A stretch of 64,000 nucleotides of DNA from Ochotona curzoniae (lineage: Eukaryota; Chordata; Mammalia; Lagomorpha; Ochotonidae), in NCBI RefSeq assembly GCF_017591425.1, contig NW_024466004.1, positions 37,574,501 to 37,638,500 on the forward strand, read 5' to 3'. Shown piece after piece: positions 43,521 through 55,984 of this stretch. Positions within the stretch are counted from its first letter, which is position 1, and the number at the start of each line of letters is the position of its first letter. Both the position numbers and the translations under genes were made by a program. The notes beneath the pieces were generated by a model. The model was not told the DNA's origin. It ran no database searches and saw nothing but the letters and a program-made list of their open reading frames with translations.

Positions 43521-45225
43521 TTTGGACAATCAGCTTGTAGCTCCAGCAAAGTCCTAGGATGTCTGACCCAAAAGTTATAGAGGGTATGAGGATCAGTGTT
43601 GTACTCCCATACTTCCTCATACAAACTCAGAGCATAACGCTCTGATGTTCAAGATGGCTACAAATTTTCCCATATGCTTTCTTTTTATTGAATCTATAGC
43701 TTTTCCTCTTGAGTGGGAACAGCCTCTGTCTGTTTGACTTTCCTGGTGCTGGTTTCCAAGTGTAGGCTCTAAAAGTATGAGTTTCTTCTTCACGTTTTTT
43801 GAAATTCTTGCTCATCAAATCCGGAGACCATACTCCATGGAAATCTAAGTAGCTTCAAAGAAAGACTCACATGGAGAGGAATCAAGGTTGATAACCAGCA
43901 GTTCAGCTGGAGGTCTCACCACAGCTCCTAAAATACCTCCCATGGCTTCTAAAACACTTCCCATAATATCTCACCAATTCTGTTATCTGCTAATCAAATG
44001 TGGAGGATCCATTGGAATTGTCAACAGTCTTGTTGAACAGCAAAATCAAAGGGTTTGGCCCCTGATCTCCCCACTTATGCTGCCAACCCCCTGTTCCATC
44101 AATCTGCATTTTACTGTGATGTGTGTGAGGAGCTTTATTAAACTACTGGAATATGAAAGGTTTTTGCATAGCCCCAAACTTGGCATACCCTAGAAAAGAG
44201 GGAAACAAGGCCAAGTGTTAGAGCAATTCGAGAAAAAGGAAGAATTCACAGTATTTCCAAGGCAAGGTTCCATGATTGACTCACACAGTGAATCAGAACC
44301 TCTGTGTTTTAACATGTAAATGACAAGCCCAGGTTATTCATACAGTGAAAACTACTCAACAGTTAAATTTGTACGGAGCTAACCAGATGCACTTAAAACC
44401 AGATGAGACTTTTTCCAGAACTGTCTAAAGAAGAAAAAAGAGAAAGGCAGTAAACTCTAAACAATGAAAGCTGTTGAAAGCTTCTCTACCTCCCATCAAC
44501 ACAATGCCTGAAATTGATCATTGCTCTTTTTTTGTTAAAGCAACTTCATATTCTAGAATAGATAGGAAAAAATATCTGTGAGGACTTACACTTAAGACCT
44601 GGGGTCAGTAATCAGGCTTCTGAGGTTCAGTCAAACTGCCGCCTCTTTTGTATGGCCAGAGAACCAAGAATGGTTGTTACATTCATAAATGGTTGAAACA
44701 ATCAAAGGAATAATAGCATTCTATGGCAAGAGAAAGTTGAAAAAAGTCCTGTTTCATGTGCATGGCTTATTGGAATACAACTGCAAATATGTGTTTAAAC
44801 TTTACCTGAGACTACTTTCCCAAGAAAATGGTAGAGTTCAGTGGTTCCAACAGAGACTACAGAAGTCTGAAAGTATTTACTGCCAAGATCTTTTGAGAAC
44901 AAACTTACTGAACCTTACTTAGATCATTGCAGTCTTTTAACTCTTTATCTTGAATTGACTTATCAGATTCGTTTCCTTTTTGCATCAACTTGGCTAAGAA
45001 TCCACTGGTCTAACAGTATTCTAAGAACAGGGCAGCGGCAGGGTGGTGGAGAAGAGATTTCAGAGTTTAGAAGAAGGGAATTCCCAGACAGTGAGTGATA
45101 GAAAAGGGTTTTAGCCATCAGGTACCTAAGAGAAGGATGTCTTAACCATGGATACTGTCAGGAAAAAAAAAAAGGGTGGGGTGGGGAACAAAGTAATGAA
45201 ACATGAAATTAAATGATATCTCATG
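43521..45225. other. Non-coding, no recognised feature
   Basis: About 1.7 kb. The frame at 43888-44193 (101 codons) has no recognisable domain. No repeat named. Confidence 0.4.
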
Positions 45226-45446
45226 GTGAGTACTTGGCATGGTGGTTAAGTAAACATTTTGATGCACACATCCAGTGTGGGGATGCCTGGGTTTGAGTCC
45301 TGGTCACATTTCTAATCCAGCTTCCTACTAATGCATACTCTGGAAGGGAGCAAGTAATGAATCTAGTAATTGGATTGATTGTGCCAACCACACAGGATAT
45401 CCAGACTGAGTTCTGGATCTTTAGCCTCAAGCTGTCCCAGACATAG
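45226..45446 (+). mobile_element. Old partial SINE, sense
   Basis: 'tacttggcatggtggttaag', 'ggatgcctgggtttgagtcc', 'taatccagcttcctactaat', 'gatatccagactgagttctg'. The 3' end is missing. Confidence 0.75.
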
Positions 45447-45607
45447 ATGTAATTTTTAAATGTTTGATATTGCTTAAGTTAGTCCCAGCTTCCCCAACAT
45501 TTAAACATATGCAATGGTTTTAATGTTTTATTAAGGTGAAACAAACTGGTAGAGACATGTGTAAAGACGTTTTTAAAATGAAGTAAGGGACCAAAAAACA
45601 AACAAAA

Positions 45608-45922
45608 ACCGGAAGTTCATTTTATGGCACAGTGGGTTAAGCCACAGCTTGGGCAGCTTGGTATTCACATTCAGTACTGAAGTGCTGGTTTGAGTCCTAG
45701 CTGCTCTGCTTCCCATTTAGGTCCTATTGTTGTGCCTGGCAAAGCAGCAGTAGATGTCCCATTCCTGTCACCTATATCAAAGTCAGGCTGTGGCTCTGGC
45801 TTCATGATTTCAGCCTCACAGAGGTGCTCTCTCTTTCTCTCTCTCTCTCTCTCTTCCCGCCTCCCTCTCTCCCTCTCATTGTAACTCTGCCTTTCAAATA
45901 GATACATAAATAAATATTACTT
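45608..45922 (+). mobile_element. Old SINE with rabbit-like 3' end, sense
   Basis: 'tatggcacagtgggttaagc', B box 'ggtttgagtcc', (CT)n at 45826-45855, 'taactctgcctttcaaatag', 'atacataaataaatatt'. Older subfamily. Confidence 0.85.
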
Positions 45923-46930
45923 TTTCAGCAACAATGAGATAATACTTCAAATGCTGCAATGCTTAGCTTTTAAAAAAAAAAAACTGAAAGGACACAAACA
46001 TCTCATTTTGTGAAAACTATTAATTCAGTTCCACCAGTCTCAGCCAACTGTGCCCAGAGCAGTTCTCCCACTGCTGGGGCTGGTTGATCACACCTGTGAG
46101 TCCAGCCAACCTCCCTCAGACCTGTTGTTCCATCATGAACCAGGGTCCCATCTCTTGCTTCTGGCCAGTGGATACAACAGAGCAATTTCACAGGTATTTG
46201 CAAGGATCCCTCACTCAGTCCAACCCTGGATCCAGGTGCCCTTGCTTTGGGCTTTATCTGGGCCCTGAAGGACCAGAAAGGGATCAGGAGGAACAGAAGC
46301 CTTTGTTCACAATCCCACCTCCAACTCAACATCAGCCCAGTGGTCTAGCCTGGACAGTTGGCACCAATTGGCACTTGGATACAGGTACACTAACTTCTGT
46401 AGATTTGTTCTCAGTGAACTTCAGTTTCAAAAGGTTGGAAAAGCTTCAAAGTAATATAACAAATCACAAATTTTTTGTTTAAAAGAATATCATACAGATT
46501 TGGCCTCTGTGCCGGCTTCAAATACAAATAGAGACAAGGGGGAAATTGCTATCCAAAATCTCTCCTCTACTATCGTCTTTTGTACATGTTTCCACACTCA
46601 TACATGAATCCCTGCAACTTACCCCCTTTTCTCACTGACCCCCTTCATTCCTTTAAAATTTTTCTTACCAATAACAATTTCTCTGTCTCACACAGTAACC
46701 AGCTCCTACTAAGGTATTTTAGGAAGATGGTAAGAAGCATGCTTTTATCAAAAATTATAAAAGAAAAATCTTTTAAAGCTATTATGTCCCTCTGAGTAAA
46801 TGTGACTCACCTTAAATATTTAAATAAATCAAAATATTAAAGACAACCTATGACTATACCTTTTACCAAAGATAATTATAGATTCTCAATTTACAGCTGA
46901 TTGCCAATATATGCATGCGTATTTTCCTTT
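45923..46930. other. Non-coding, with an unidentified G+C-richer patch
   Basis: 46010-46400 is G+C-richer than its flanks and begins about 40 bp after an A-run (45972-45983). Overlapping frames on both strands (46084-46482 plus, 132 codons; 46332-46003 minus, 109 codons) show no recognisable domain. It may be an old retroelement fragment. Confidence 0.35.
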
Positions 46931-47560
46931 TTAATATTTATTTACATATTTACTTTCTTTTTAAAGATTTGTTTTTATTGAAAAGTCAGTTTTACAGAAA
47001 GAAGCAGAGACCAAGAGAAAGATCTTCTATCTGCTAGTTCACTGCCCAAGTGACTGCAACAACCAGAGCTAAGCTTGATCTGAAACCAGGAGCCAGGGGC
47101 TTTTTCCGGATTTCCCACACAGGTGCAGAGTCCCGAGGCTTTAGGCCATCCTCGACTGGTTTCCCAGGCCACAAGCAGGGAGCTGAAAGGGAAGTAGAGC
47201 AGCTGAGTCATGAACCAGTGCCCACAAAGGATCCTGGCGCATGTAAGGCAAGGACTTTAGCCACTAGGTTACTGCGCTGGGCCCCTACTTATTTATTTTC
47301 TGAAAGGCAAAAATAGCAGAAAGAGAGGGAGACTACCCCAAAAGGCTACAGCAGCCAGATCTGGGTCAAGTTGAAGCCTGGAGCCAAGAGTTCCATCCAG
47401 ACCACCCACGTGGAAGGTAGGGTCACAAGTACTTACAACATCTTCTACTGTCTTTCAGGCACATTAGCACACAACTGCAACAGAAGCAGAGTAGCCAGGA
47501 CTTGAATCAGCACCCTGATGTGTAATGCCTGTGTCACTGTTAACCCACTGAAGAATACTT
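46931..47560 (-). mobile_element. Old SINE, antisense, interrupted by a younger SINE
   Basis: 46931-46961 ('aatatttatttacatattta') and 47285-47560 ('aaaaggctacagcagccaga', 'ggagccaagagttccatcca', 'gtagccaggacttgaatcag') form one diverged antisense SINE around the copy at 46962-47284. Confidence 0.7.
46962..47284 (-). mobile_element. Lagomorph SINE nested in an older SINE, antisense
   Basis: 'gatttgtttttattgaaaag', 'gatcttctatctgctagttc', 'ccatcctcgactggtttccc', 'gcaaggactttagccactag', terminal 'ttactgcgctgggccc'. Full length. Confidence 0.92.
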
Positions 47561-47632
47561 CTGTAACTTGAGCAAAGCATAAAAAGCAGTTCTACCTTAT
47601 AAGGACATGGGTAATTTCCTTAGAAGAGAACC

Positions 47633-47966
47633 TGGGGACTAGCGTGGTGGCTCAATTAACTAATATTCTGCCTGCCAGTGCCAGCATCCCATTGGGACAT
47701 TAGTTTGTGTCCCAGCTGTTCAACTTCCCGTGCTGCTCCCTGCTTGTGGCCTGGGAAAGCAGTGAAGGGTGGCCAGAAGCCTTGGGACCCTGCACCCATG
47801 TGGGAGACCCAGAAGAATTTCCTGGCTCCTGGCTTCGGATTAGCTCAGCTCTGGCCATTGAGGCCATTTGAAAAGTGAACCAGCATATATGGAAGACCTT
47901 TTCTGTCTCTCTTTCTCTTTGTAAATATGTCTTTCCAGTAAAACTCTTTAAATAAATAAGTAAATA
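47633..47966 (+). mobile_element. Lagomorph SINE, sense
   Basis: 'gggactagcgtggtggctca', 'ccagcatcccattgggacat', 'gtgggagacccagaagaatt', 'gtctttccagtaaaactctt', then an A/T-rich tail that leads into the AT repeat at 47.97 kb. Confidence 0.9.
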
Positions 47967-48056
47967 TATGTATATATTTATTTAGTCTCATATATATGAT
48001 AAATATATATATAATATATATATATTTAGTCTCATATATATATATGAGACTAAATT
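47967..48056. repeat. AT repeat containing a 32-bp perfect palindrome
   Basis: 48024-48055 is its own reverse complement: 'atttagtctc', twelve alternating A/T bases, then 'gagactaaat'. A direct copy of the left arm ('tttagtctcatatatatga') lies at 47981-47999. It probably grew from the preceding SINE tail. Confidence 0.95.
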
Positions 48057-48514
48057 GCTGAGTCTAGTTTCCATTTCCCAGGATCTCTTTCCAACTTCAT
48101 TCACAAAATACAGAGTTTGCATGAACTCTGTCTTATAAATGGATATGTCCCTTCAGGCCAAAAGAAATGCAAACGTGGTCTGGGAAGTTAGGTAGGGTCG
48201 TAGGTTTAATACTTTCATTGTAGACTTACCACACTCTCTGTTATCAGGTTTGACTACTACATGCCATGCAAAATTCACACCTAATTTTGTTTTACATATA
48301 ATTGACATACAGTAGACAGACTAAACTGTGCAATAAACCAAAGCATCAGAGAAAAGTAACTTGGCCCTTATTAGTGGTCAAATGTGGCTTATTTCAAGTA
48401 ATTGTCTGATGTGTGACTAGCCCCAGGGACTAAGTAAATACAAAGTTGTACCTATCTCCTTGGTTGTCAAATTTAGTGGTACAACAATTTCCAACAGAAA
48501 TTATGATTAGACTC
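48057..48514. other. Non-coding, no recognised feature
   Basis: Nothing recognised. Confidence 0.4.
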
Positions 48515-48622
48515 AAACTGCAATAAGCTAAATCAAATATCTGAAGGTGGAATTTGACATCTTCATTCTTTAAAATCTCTGGGAGATTCTAATATGTGGC
48601 CAGGATTGAGAGTCACTATGTC
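48515..48622 (+). mobile_element. MER5A-like hAT-Charlie fragment
   Basis: 'gctaaatcaaatatctgaag', 'gggagattctaatatgtggc' and 'caggattgagagtcacta' match the MER5A 3' half ('aaatcagaatctctgg...aggtgattctaatgtgcagccagggttgagaaccact'). Confidence 0.65.
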
Positions 48623-50057
48623 TCCCCTAGAGTACGCCAATGTCCAAAATCCCCAGTGGAACACCAAGAAGGTTATTAGTTAGGGTAGCTGGAGCCAGAA
48701 GCCCCAGCAGATATATACACTGTTTCTGGATTCTTCACTGCTGAGCTACAACCCAACCCCATTCCTACTCCCAACCTATAAACAATTCAGCTCCAGTTCA
48801 GTTTTGCTAAGAAGACCATTACCCAACATGAGAAAAGATAGCATATGATACAGAATTAAGCATTACCAAAGCTCAGGTATTCTGACTGCACACTCTTAAA
48901 GCATTCCTTTCTGCTTACACAGTGCCTAGGCTAAGGGACATTCAAAAAGGTCCTTAGTGTTTTGGTTTTCTTCCAGGAACTATAAAATTTGTTGGCTTTT
49001 CCTTTCTTTAAAATGGTTCTAAAAGTTCTCATAAGTAAGTGTGGAAGCCCCATTTCTAATGTTTTCCTTTCTACAGCTGAATTCATGAAAAAGCATTCAA
49101 TCCAAAATTATATTCCTTAAATATACAATATTTTCAGACTTTTAGACATGTTGAAGATCTGTTAACCACCAACAGATGTGCTATATAGTGGTTTTCTTGA
49201 CATTGAAACTATCCCCAAAATACCTCTAGCTGCTTTAAGGTGTCTTGATCCCAAAGCATAGTTAATTTAGTGTTTGCTCCACTGTGACTAATTAAAATAT
49301 GCATTAGGTAGTTCAGCACATTTTCCCATGCAACTTTCCCCCCACGCTGGTCTTTTTCCTTCCTTCCTTTAATTTCTATGACTCACCCAATGATTATGTT
49401 ATTTGAAAAACCATAGCGCAGAGGATAACTATTGGACAACTTTAGTTGAAATGTAACATTAATATTTACCTTATTCTTCCTGGGGAGGCCATGCTTATGC
49501 CTCCTTTGATTCCTTTTCCACAGAGAGTTAGCTTTCAGCCAAAATATTGTTAATGGTGGCTTCCCAAATAGAGCTCCATTGTATTTTCAGAGTCAGGCAC
49601 TACGGGGATACAGGTGAATGAGAAGAAGCTAAATTCAAACCGAGTCCAAGGCTTTTGGACATTACTTTCACTAAATAATCTTAAAACAAGCCCATCTAAT
49701 GAAAATCAGCTCTAATTCAGTGCACGGAAATTTGTTTTTCTGGATGAAACCAAATTGGTCCCAGAAGATCTATTAACCTAAGAATTAAAGGCCCTGTCTA
49801 CACAGCACTAACTGAAGTAGTCAATGAATTTAGCCAAGCTCTCTAATAGAAAACAAAATACTCTCTTAGAATTAAAATCTTTCCAGGGACCACATTGGAT
49901 ACTGTGACTTATATTCATTAATGAGTTTCAGGCACACTTGTGCCTTGATCAAATAAATGCACTATTAATGAGAAGATATATTTCAATGCTTATTGTGTGT
50001 TCCATCAGAATTTTATCAAGTCAGAAAGATCTGGAAGATGCATAAGGAAGATGTTGA
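48623..50057. other. Non-coding, no recognised feature
   Basis: About 1.4 kb with no frame of interest and no named repeat. Confidence 0.4.
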
Positions 50058-51053
50058 AGAAATAAGGGTGTCTGAGTGTTCTCCAGACTGATTTCCATAA
50101 AGGCTGTACCAATTTGCAGCTCCACCAGCAGTGGAGTAGGGTTCCCTTTTCCCCGCATCCTCGCCAGCAAGCGTCGTTGGTGTTCTTGTTTATGTGGGCC
50201 AATCTTACTGGTGTTAGGTGGTACCTCATCGATGTTTTAATTTGGATTTTCCTTATTGCCAGGGAGCTGGAACATTTCTGCATACCATATGACCCAGCAA
50301 TAGCACTCCTAGGAATATATCCAAAACACCTGTTTTACGACAAACCAACATGCATCCCTATGTTCATTGCAGCACAATCAGTAATTGCAAAAACATGGAA
50401 GCAACCGAAATGCCCATCAGCAGAAGATTGGATAAGAAAGCTTTGGTTCATCTACTCCATGGAATACTACTCAGCTATTAAAAAAAAACAAAATGCAGTT
50501 CTTTGTGGCTAAATGGGCCCAACTGGAAACTATAATGCTAAGGGAAATGAGTGAATCCCAAAAGGTTAGATACCACATGTTTGCCTTGATTTAACCTGTA
50601 ATTTTTTGTTTGGTTGTTTGTTATTTTTTGAACCTGTCATTGATACTGTCTCAACCCAGATGTTTCGAAGAATGGAACTTGCATTATTTTTAACATATTG
50701 TTTACCCAATACTATGTCAATTAATTCCATAATGTTGTATATTGATACTGAGGTTTTGTTGGGGCTTTTAACTGACCGGATCTTTACTCTGTTAGCCCTA
50801 CCTTCAGACCAGAGAAGGTCTCCCCAAGAGGCCACTGAACTTATCTGGACAATAAGACGCTGAACTTCATGCTAGGCATGTGTTTGCAAGCAATGAATCT
50901 CAACTGAACTTGAACTATGGTTATGCAACAAGGTGGAGGAATCCACCATGGGGGGAGGGGTATGGGAGGGGTGGGGGGAATCCCCAGCGCCTATAAAACT
51001 GTACCACATAATACAATGTAAACAACAATAAAAAAAAAAGAAATAAGGGTGTC
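50058..51053 (+). mobile_element. 5'-inverted (twin-primed) L1 with perfect 15-bp target-site duplication
   Basis: The insertion 50073-51038 is bounded by 'agaaataagggtgtc' (50058-50072, 51039-51053). 50073 to about 50270 is antisense ORF2 ('MRYHLTPVRLAHINKN', 'CWRGCGEKGTLLHCWW', 'LVQPLWKSVWRTLRH' on minus). From about 50275 the sense strand continues ORF2 just downstream ('IPYDPAIALLGIYPK', 'KLWFIYSMEYYSAIKK'), then the 3' UTR with a G-rich block (50950-50978) and an A tail. ORF2p supplies endonuclease and reverse transcriptase in live L1; only its C-terminal end is here. Low divergence indicates a recent insertion. Confidence 0.97.
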
Positions 51054-53999
51054 ACACAACTTTTGCTTTCACTTATAGCTTATAATGCAACATAGCAAAA
51101 TAGGCTTTAAAATGTTGAAGTTTTCCTCTTTCTGTAAAAAAAAGTCAGTCTTCTTCATTTTAGTTGCCAAAATTCACATAATATATAGCACTTAGTAGGT
51201 GCTTAAAATATGTGTGGCTTGAATAAGCAAATTAGCAAATGAATGGCTGTTTTCTCTGTGAACAGATGCTAATAAGCCGAGAAGTCATGGTGGATAAACA
51301 TTTCTCTGAAGTGCTGTTCCATCTGGTGCTGGAGATTCCTCAATTTCCATCAAAAACCACAATTATTTCTTCTTCTCATGAGAATGCCATTGACTCTCAT
51401 TCTTCAATCCCCTTTGCGTTAGAAGTGGCCTGTGAGGGTAACTAGCCAATAGGATGGGAATGGAAATTGATGTTACTCCTCAGTCATTAATCCAGCCATA
51501 CTCCGTTCCCTGCAACTAACTGGAACAGAAGCAACTGCAGAGTTTATAGGTCACATGCATGTGGTGACAGAGCCTCTGAGTGACAATGAAGACTAGTCAC
51601 CATTTCAGAGGATACATTTATTATTACCTCAGTTTTATACAGCTAGTCATAGAGAGCAAAGAGTAGTTAGGGGAACTATATTAGAGCCACTTCTTTCTCA
51701 ACCATTATGTTATGACTCCAAACCACTCAAAGGCTTCACAGGATCATGATGTTTTACTCAAACATTGGCTGATATCCTCTTCTGTTGCTCATTTCCACAA
51801 TCTGGAATGAAGGTAAATATTTCTCTTTGTATATCATCCTCACCCCCAAGATATCAAACGCTGTCATCAGGCCATATTTCGCAGGTACAGCCTTTCAGTC
51901 TGTCTCGTTTAGATGTACCACAACCTTCTGTCACAACAAGGATTACTGTTCTTTTCACCTCTCAATAATGCTACTGACCATTCCTTCATACTTTTGACAG
52001 TGACACAGGAGATCATTCAATCATTCTGTCAAGTGCTCTTCATTTGAAACAAACAAAAGAAGGTTCAACAAATAGTGCAGAAAATTAACAAGAAAAAAAA
52101 TTAAATTTTGCTGTTTTTTTCTATAAAACCATCTGTATTAAAGTATTCAGAAGCAATGAAGTAAAAGTAACAGCTGTGAAATTCATTTAAAGATAGCTTA
52201 TAGCAATGTACAAGCATTATCAAAGGCACAGTAATACCTAATTTGACAGGCATGATATAAAAATCAAAAAGTTCTCTTTAACTAAAAGGCCCAAGTAACA
52301 ATAAAGTGAACCAATTTATCCAATAAAACTGTTCAGAGAAGGAAAGCCTCCAAGCTAGGAGCATAGAAGTACATTTGCTGGCACCTTGGACACAACTTTA
52401 AAATTGTCTGCTACAAAACAAATGCAATTTCTAATGATTTTTACTGTACACAGTCTACTTACCAAGGAGGAAATATCTCTTTCCTGAAACTTTTAAACTG
52501 AGTGCATAGGTACTAAAACATATATGAACCAGTCTTTGAGTAATGTCATGTATTTCAAAAATTAAATAAGATTGAAAATAACAGAGACCCAGAAAGATCA
52601 CTGCCTACAAATTCCAATTCCTGTCAATGTGACTTACTAGTCAAAATTAAGGCCTAAAATCTTTGCAGTAACTTTGTAAGCATTTATTTCCCTCTACATT
52701 TTTGGAGCTAATATTCAGCCAGTTGAATAACAGCCTGCCCTATATACTGCCCTTGGCATCCATGTTTCCTAGATATTCTAGGATCCCAATACCAATGAGA
52801 CAGAAACATTTTGTAAATGAAGATACCTCACTGAATATCAATGTGACCTATCTATTTCCATCCAAATCTGTAAATGAAATCAGATCCACTCTGGTTTCAT
52901 GAATTGTATTTTTCTACAAAAATTTAGCTGTTGAAATTATATTTATTATATCATTGCTTTACAAAAAGCTTTTAGATAAAACTTGAAAAACCTCAGCAAG
53001 TCATGAATGGAGCTATGGCAACAGCAACACAAAATCAACAAAAAATACAGCATTAGAACATGCTCACTTAACAACTCTAAGCAATGATACAAACAGGGAA
53101 ATGATCAGGAAATAGGATGAACAGGATTTTCGTTTTCAAATAATTTTATTTGCCATTATACTGTATTTTTGTGTATATCTGTGGCCAGTATATCACTTAC
53201 AGAATAAATGAAGGAAAGATGCTACAGATGCCTAGGTAAGAAAAGCATAAAGCTGATTAGTTTACTCCCAGAAAACTCATATTGAACACCAATTTTCACC
53301 CATGGGTGGAAAACTTAATAAAAATATGGAAAATATAACAAGCTTTTCTTAAAGTTAAATTTTGTACAGTGTAAAGTACTAGTTCTACATCTTAAGATTA
53401 TATAATTTCATTTCTTTTAGCATTCAAATAGTCTTTTATGAAATTATGTTACTATAATGGATAGTAGCCAGTATTTTGTTCATAACAGGCAAATTAAAAA
53501 GTAAGAAATTTTATCCTGTACTTCAAGACTTTTTTTTTTTTTAGATTCTACTGGTATATAGGATCTAAAGTCTAAGCGGCACTAAGCTAGTCCCTCCCAT
53601 AACTCATGAATTAAATATACCAATAGCAGATAAAAATAAACATCCTCAACAGCTCCCAACATGAATGTTTTACTGAAGGATATTGGGATGCTCATAACTG
53701 GATGCCCTCTACACATTCATTATCATCTTGTGCCCATACTGCAGGAGTGCTGGATATTTCTAGCTAGGAAAATTCTGGCAGCTGCACCTGCACAGTAGGC
53801 TGTGTGAGGTTGCTGCATTCAGGGCTGTGGCACTGGAGCTAGCAGTCCTCAGTTGCTCTTTGCTTGCTACCTCTCTGCTTTACCTCACCAGTGTCAGCTC
53901 CCCAAGTGTTGTCCTGGACTCCCTGGGTTCAGAAACGTAAGTAGAGGAGACTTTTCTTGCTGTCCCTCTTTAGTTGCCATCTCTGAGATTATCCTGATC
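51054..53999. other. Non-coding, no recognised feature
   Basis: About 2.9 kb, among the least repeat-dense parts of the window. Frames of 66-70 codons (51239, 51765, 51785, 52702) show no domain. Poly-T run at 53528-53541. A splice-related or regulatory role cannot be judged from sequence alone. Confidence 0.4.
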
Positions 54000-54365
54000 T
54001 CATTTCCTTCTTAAGCCAGACTACTAAAATAAAAAAGAAAGAAAGAAAACAATATTACCCACTCCCATCATGCACCTAATGCCATGACATCTCCAACATT
54101 TTCTAAAAAGACAATATAGAAATGAGCTGTACCAAAACCCTGTCCCAACTCCTGCTCCCACTTCAATATTCAGTTAAGCTCTACCTAAAACACCACCGAC
54201 CATGTCTCTGGATCCTATAAAAGAACAGCCCATTTCTTGTTAATTTTATCACTCTTCCATGAGGTTGTCCATACTCTCTGCTGAGTGTGTACTTTTCCCT
54301 TGCCTTTAAACAAAATGTGTGTCCCTGATCACTATCATTTATGTCTGTTGCTTGAATTCTTCTCA
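54000..54365 (+). mobile_element. Possible class I ERV LTR fragment
   Basis: 'ggatcctataaaagaacagc' looks like an LTR TATA box. It is followed 60-100 bp later by 'catactctctgctgagtgtg', 'cccttgcctttaaacaaaat' and 'tgtctgttgcttgaattct', which resembles the R/U5 region of mammalian ERV1 LTRs. No ends, no partner LTR and no internal coding sequence were found. Confidence 0.3.
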
Positions 54366-55984
54366 TATGAAGCTAAAAATATAGACCAAGGATCAGGGGG
54401 ACCAGGAGCCCTTCACAAAACAATGGGATGAAAAATATGTAATCTTTGGAAAATTCAAATATCAAGAGAATTTGGTCATGAACACTGTGACTCAATCCAC
54501 TAGGAACCATCCAGATAAGGTTACAGAGAAGATTTGAGTCAGTGTGTGGACCGACCAATCTGTTGATACCCAAGAAGACTTCTGCTTCCTGGCCCAGGGT
54601 CCCATCCCCACACAAGCTCTCCTCCAGAGGCAGTTTCCACTGCTCCCCCTCATCTAAAGCTTCCAGAGTACATGAGATAAAGATGTAAAGGATGTGCTGA
54701 ACTCTTGTGGAATTCCTATAACAGTGTTGGAAGCATTCATCATTTCAACACAGGCCAATGGCTACAGACCACTGAGGGTGCTACAAGAATGAATGCTCTA
54801 AAAAACCTGGGAGCCAGGATGCCCTGTTTCATGGAATCTACAGAGGGCCAGAAACCTTTTTCACTCAGTAGCCTCAAGCACATTGCATGACATGAAGGTT
54901 CTGTCAAAAGTTGAGATCAAAAGAGAATGTGATGAGATGAACAGAACACAGAGTAAGGACCATAGTAAAGACAATTATCCTGACCCACTCTGAGGCCCCT
55001 TAGAAACAAAAGGTTAGCATCCAAATACAAAGAAACATCTTTCCTTGCTGTGACTGCATTTCATAACTCTTCCTAATGTGGAGCTGCTCCATCTATGAGG
55101 TCATTTGTTTTCCCGAGGCCTCGGGCTCCAGCCAGGAAAGTTATGTGAGGAAAGAAAAGCATTAAGTCCCTTACTGCTCTCTCTTAGGTCAACTGGAGAA
55201 TTTGAATCCTATACAATCATCTTTAAAGAAAAAAAAAACTACACACAGGATAACAAGTTCCAAATGCTATGTTTCTTAAAGTCATGTTTGTTTCAAATCA
55301 TATGTTTTTAATCTATGACAAACAGCCTGAGTTATAGTAGTTATAATTATTCCAATTCTACACGTTATCCAAAAGCCAAAAGATACCATGTAGATGTGAT
55401 GAGTGTGTCATTGGTAATATATTAAGTCAATATGTTGATTTCAGACATCAACATAGTCACACAGAAGAGAAATGGTGAACAGGAGATTCAGTTTTCACTA
55501 TGAATACTCACAGAATAGATTTATTTCCAGCAATTCAGGTAGAGAACGAATGATCTCTGCTTTGTGGAAATATTATGCTGTTAGTCCTTTGCACTTTAGC
55601 TTGAATTAGAATTATTCAACCTATCTGAATTTATTTAAAATTAAATCTTAACTGTAATTGGGAGGTAAATGCTTTCACATTATTAAGAAAATTTGAAAAC
55701 TTTGCAGATAAAATAAACGTGGAGAAAAATATAGACTAGGAAATGCCCAATATGTTTGAGAGAAAAAGACTCAACAAGAGCATTTTTAATTCTTCCCTTC
55801 TGATAAAGCTAGCTTTGGTGACTCGTTAGCCTTTTAACTACACAATCTGTTGGAAATTTCCTTTGGTGTAGATTCATCAAGCATCGTGATCCAAAAATAG
55901 TTTCGCATTTATTCTCTCGATTGTTAAGTTTTGTCCATTTTCAAGCGTGTTATGTCAATTCACTAAATCATTAAATACACAGTT
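54366..55984. other. Non-coding, no recognised feature
   Basis: Frames of 60-80 codons (54373-54615 minus; 54705 and 55105 plus) have no recognisable domain. Confidence 0.4.

Noticed and set aside
43888..44193. 101-codon frame
   Set aside because: No recognisable domain, no start context or flanking exons, and a length compatible with chance in 64 kb.
50005..50512. Overlapping plus and minus frames that could be read as two small genes
   Set aside because: They are the inverted and sense ORF2 pieces of one twin-primed L1.
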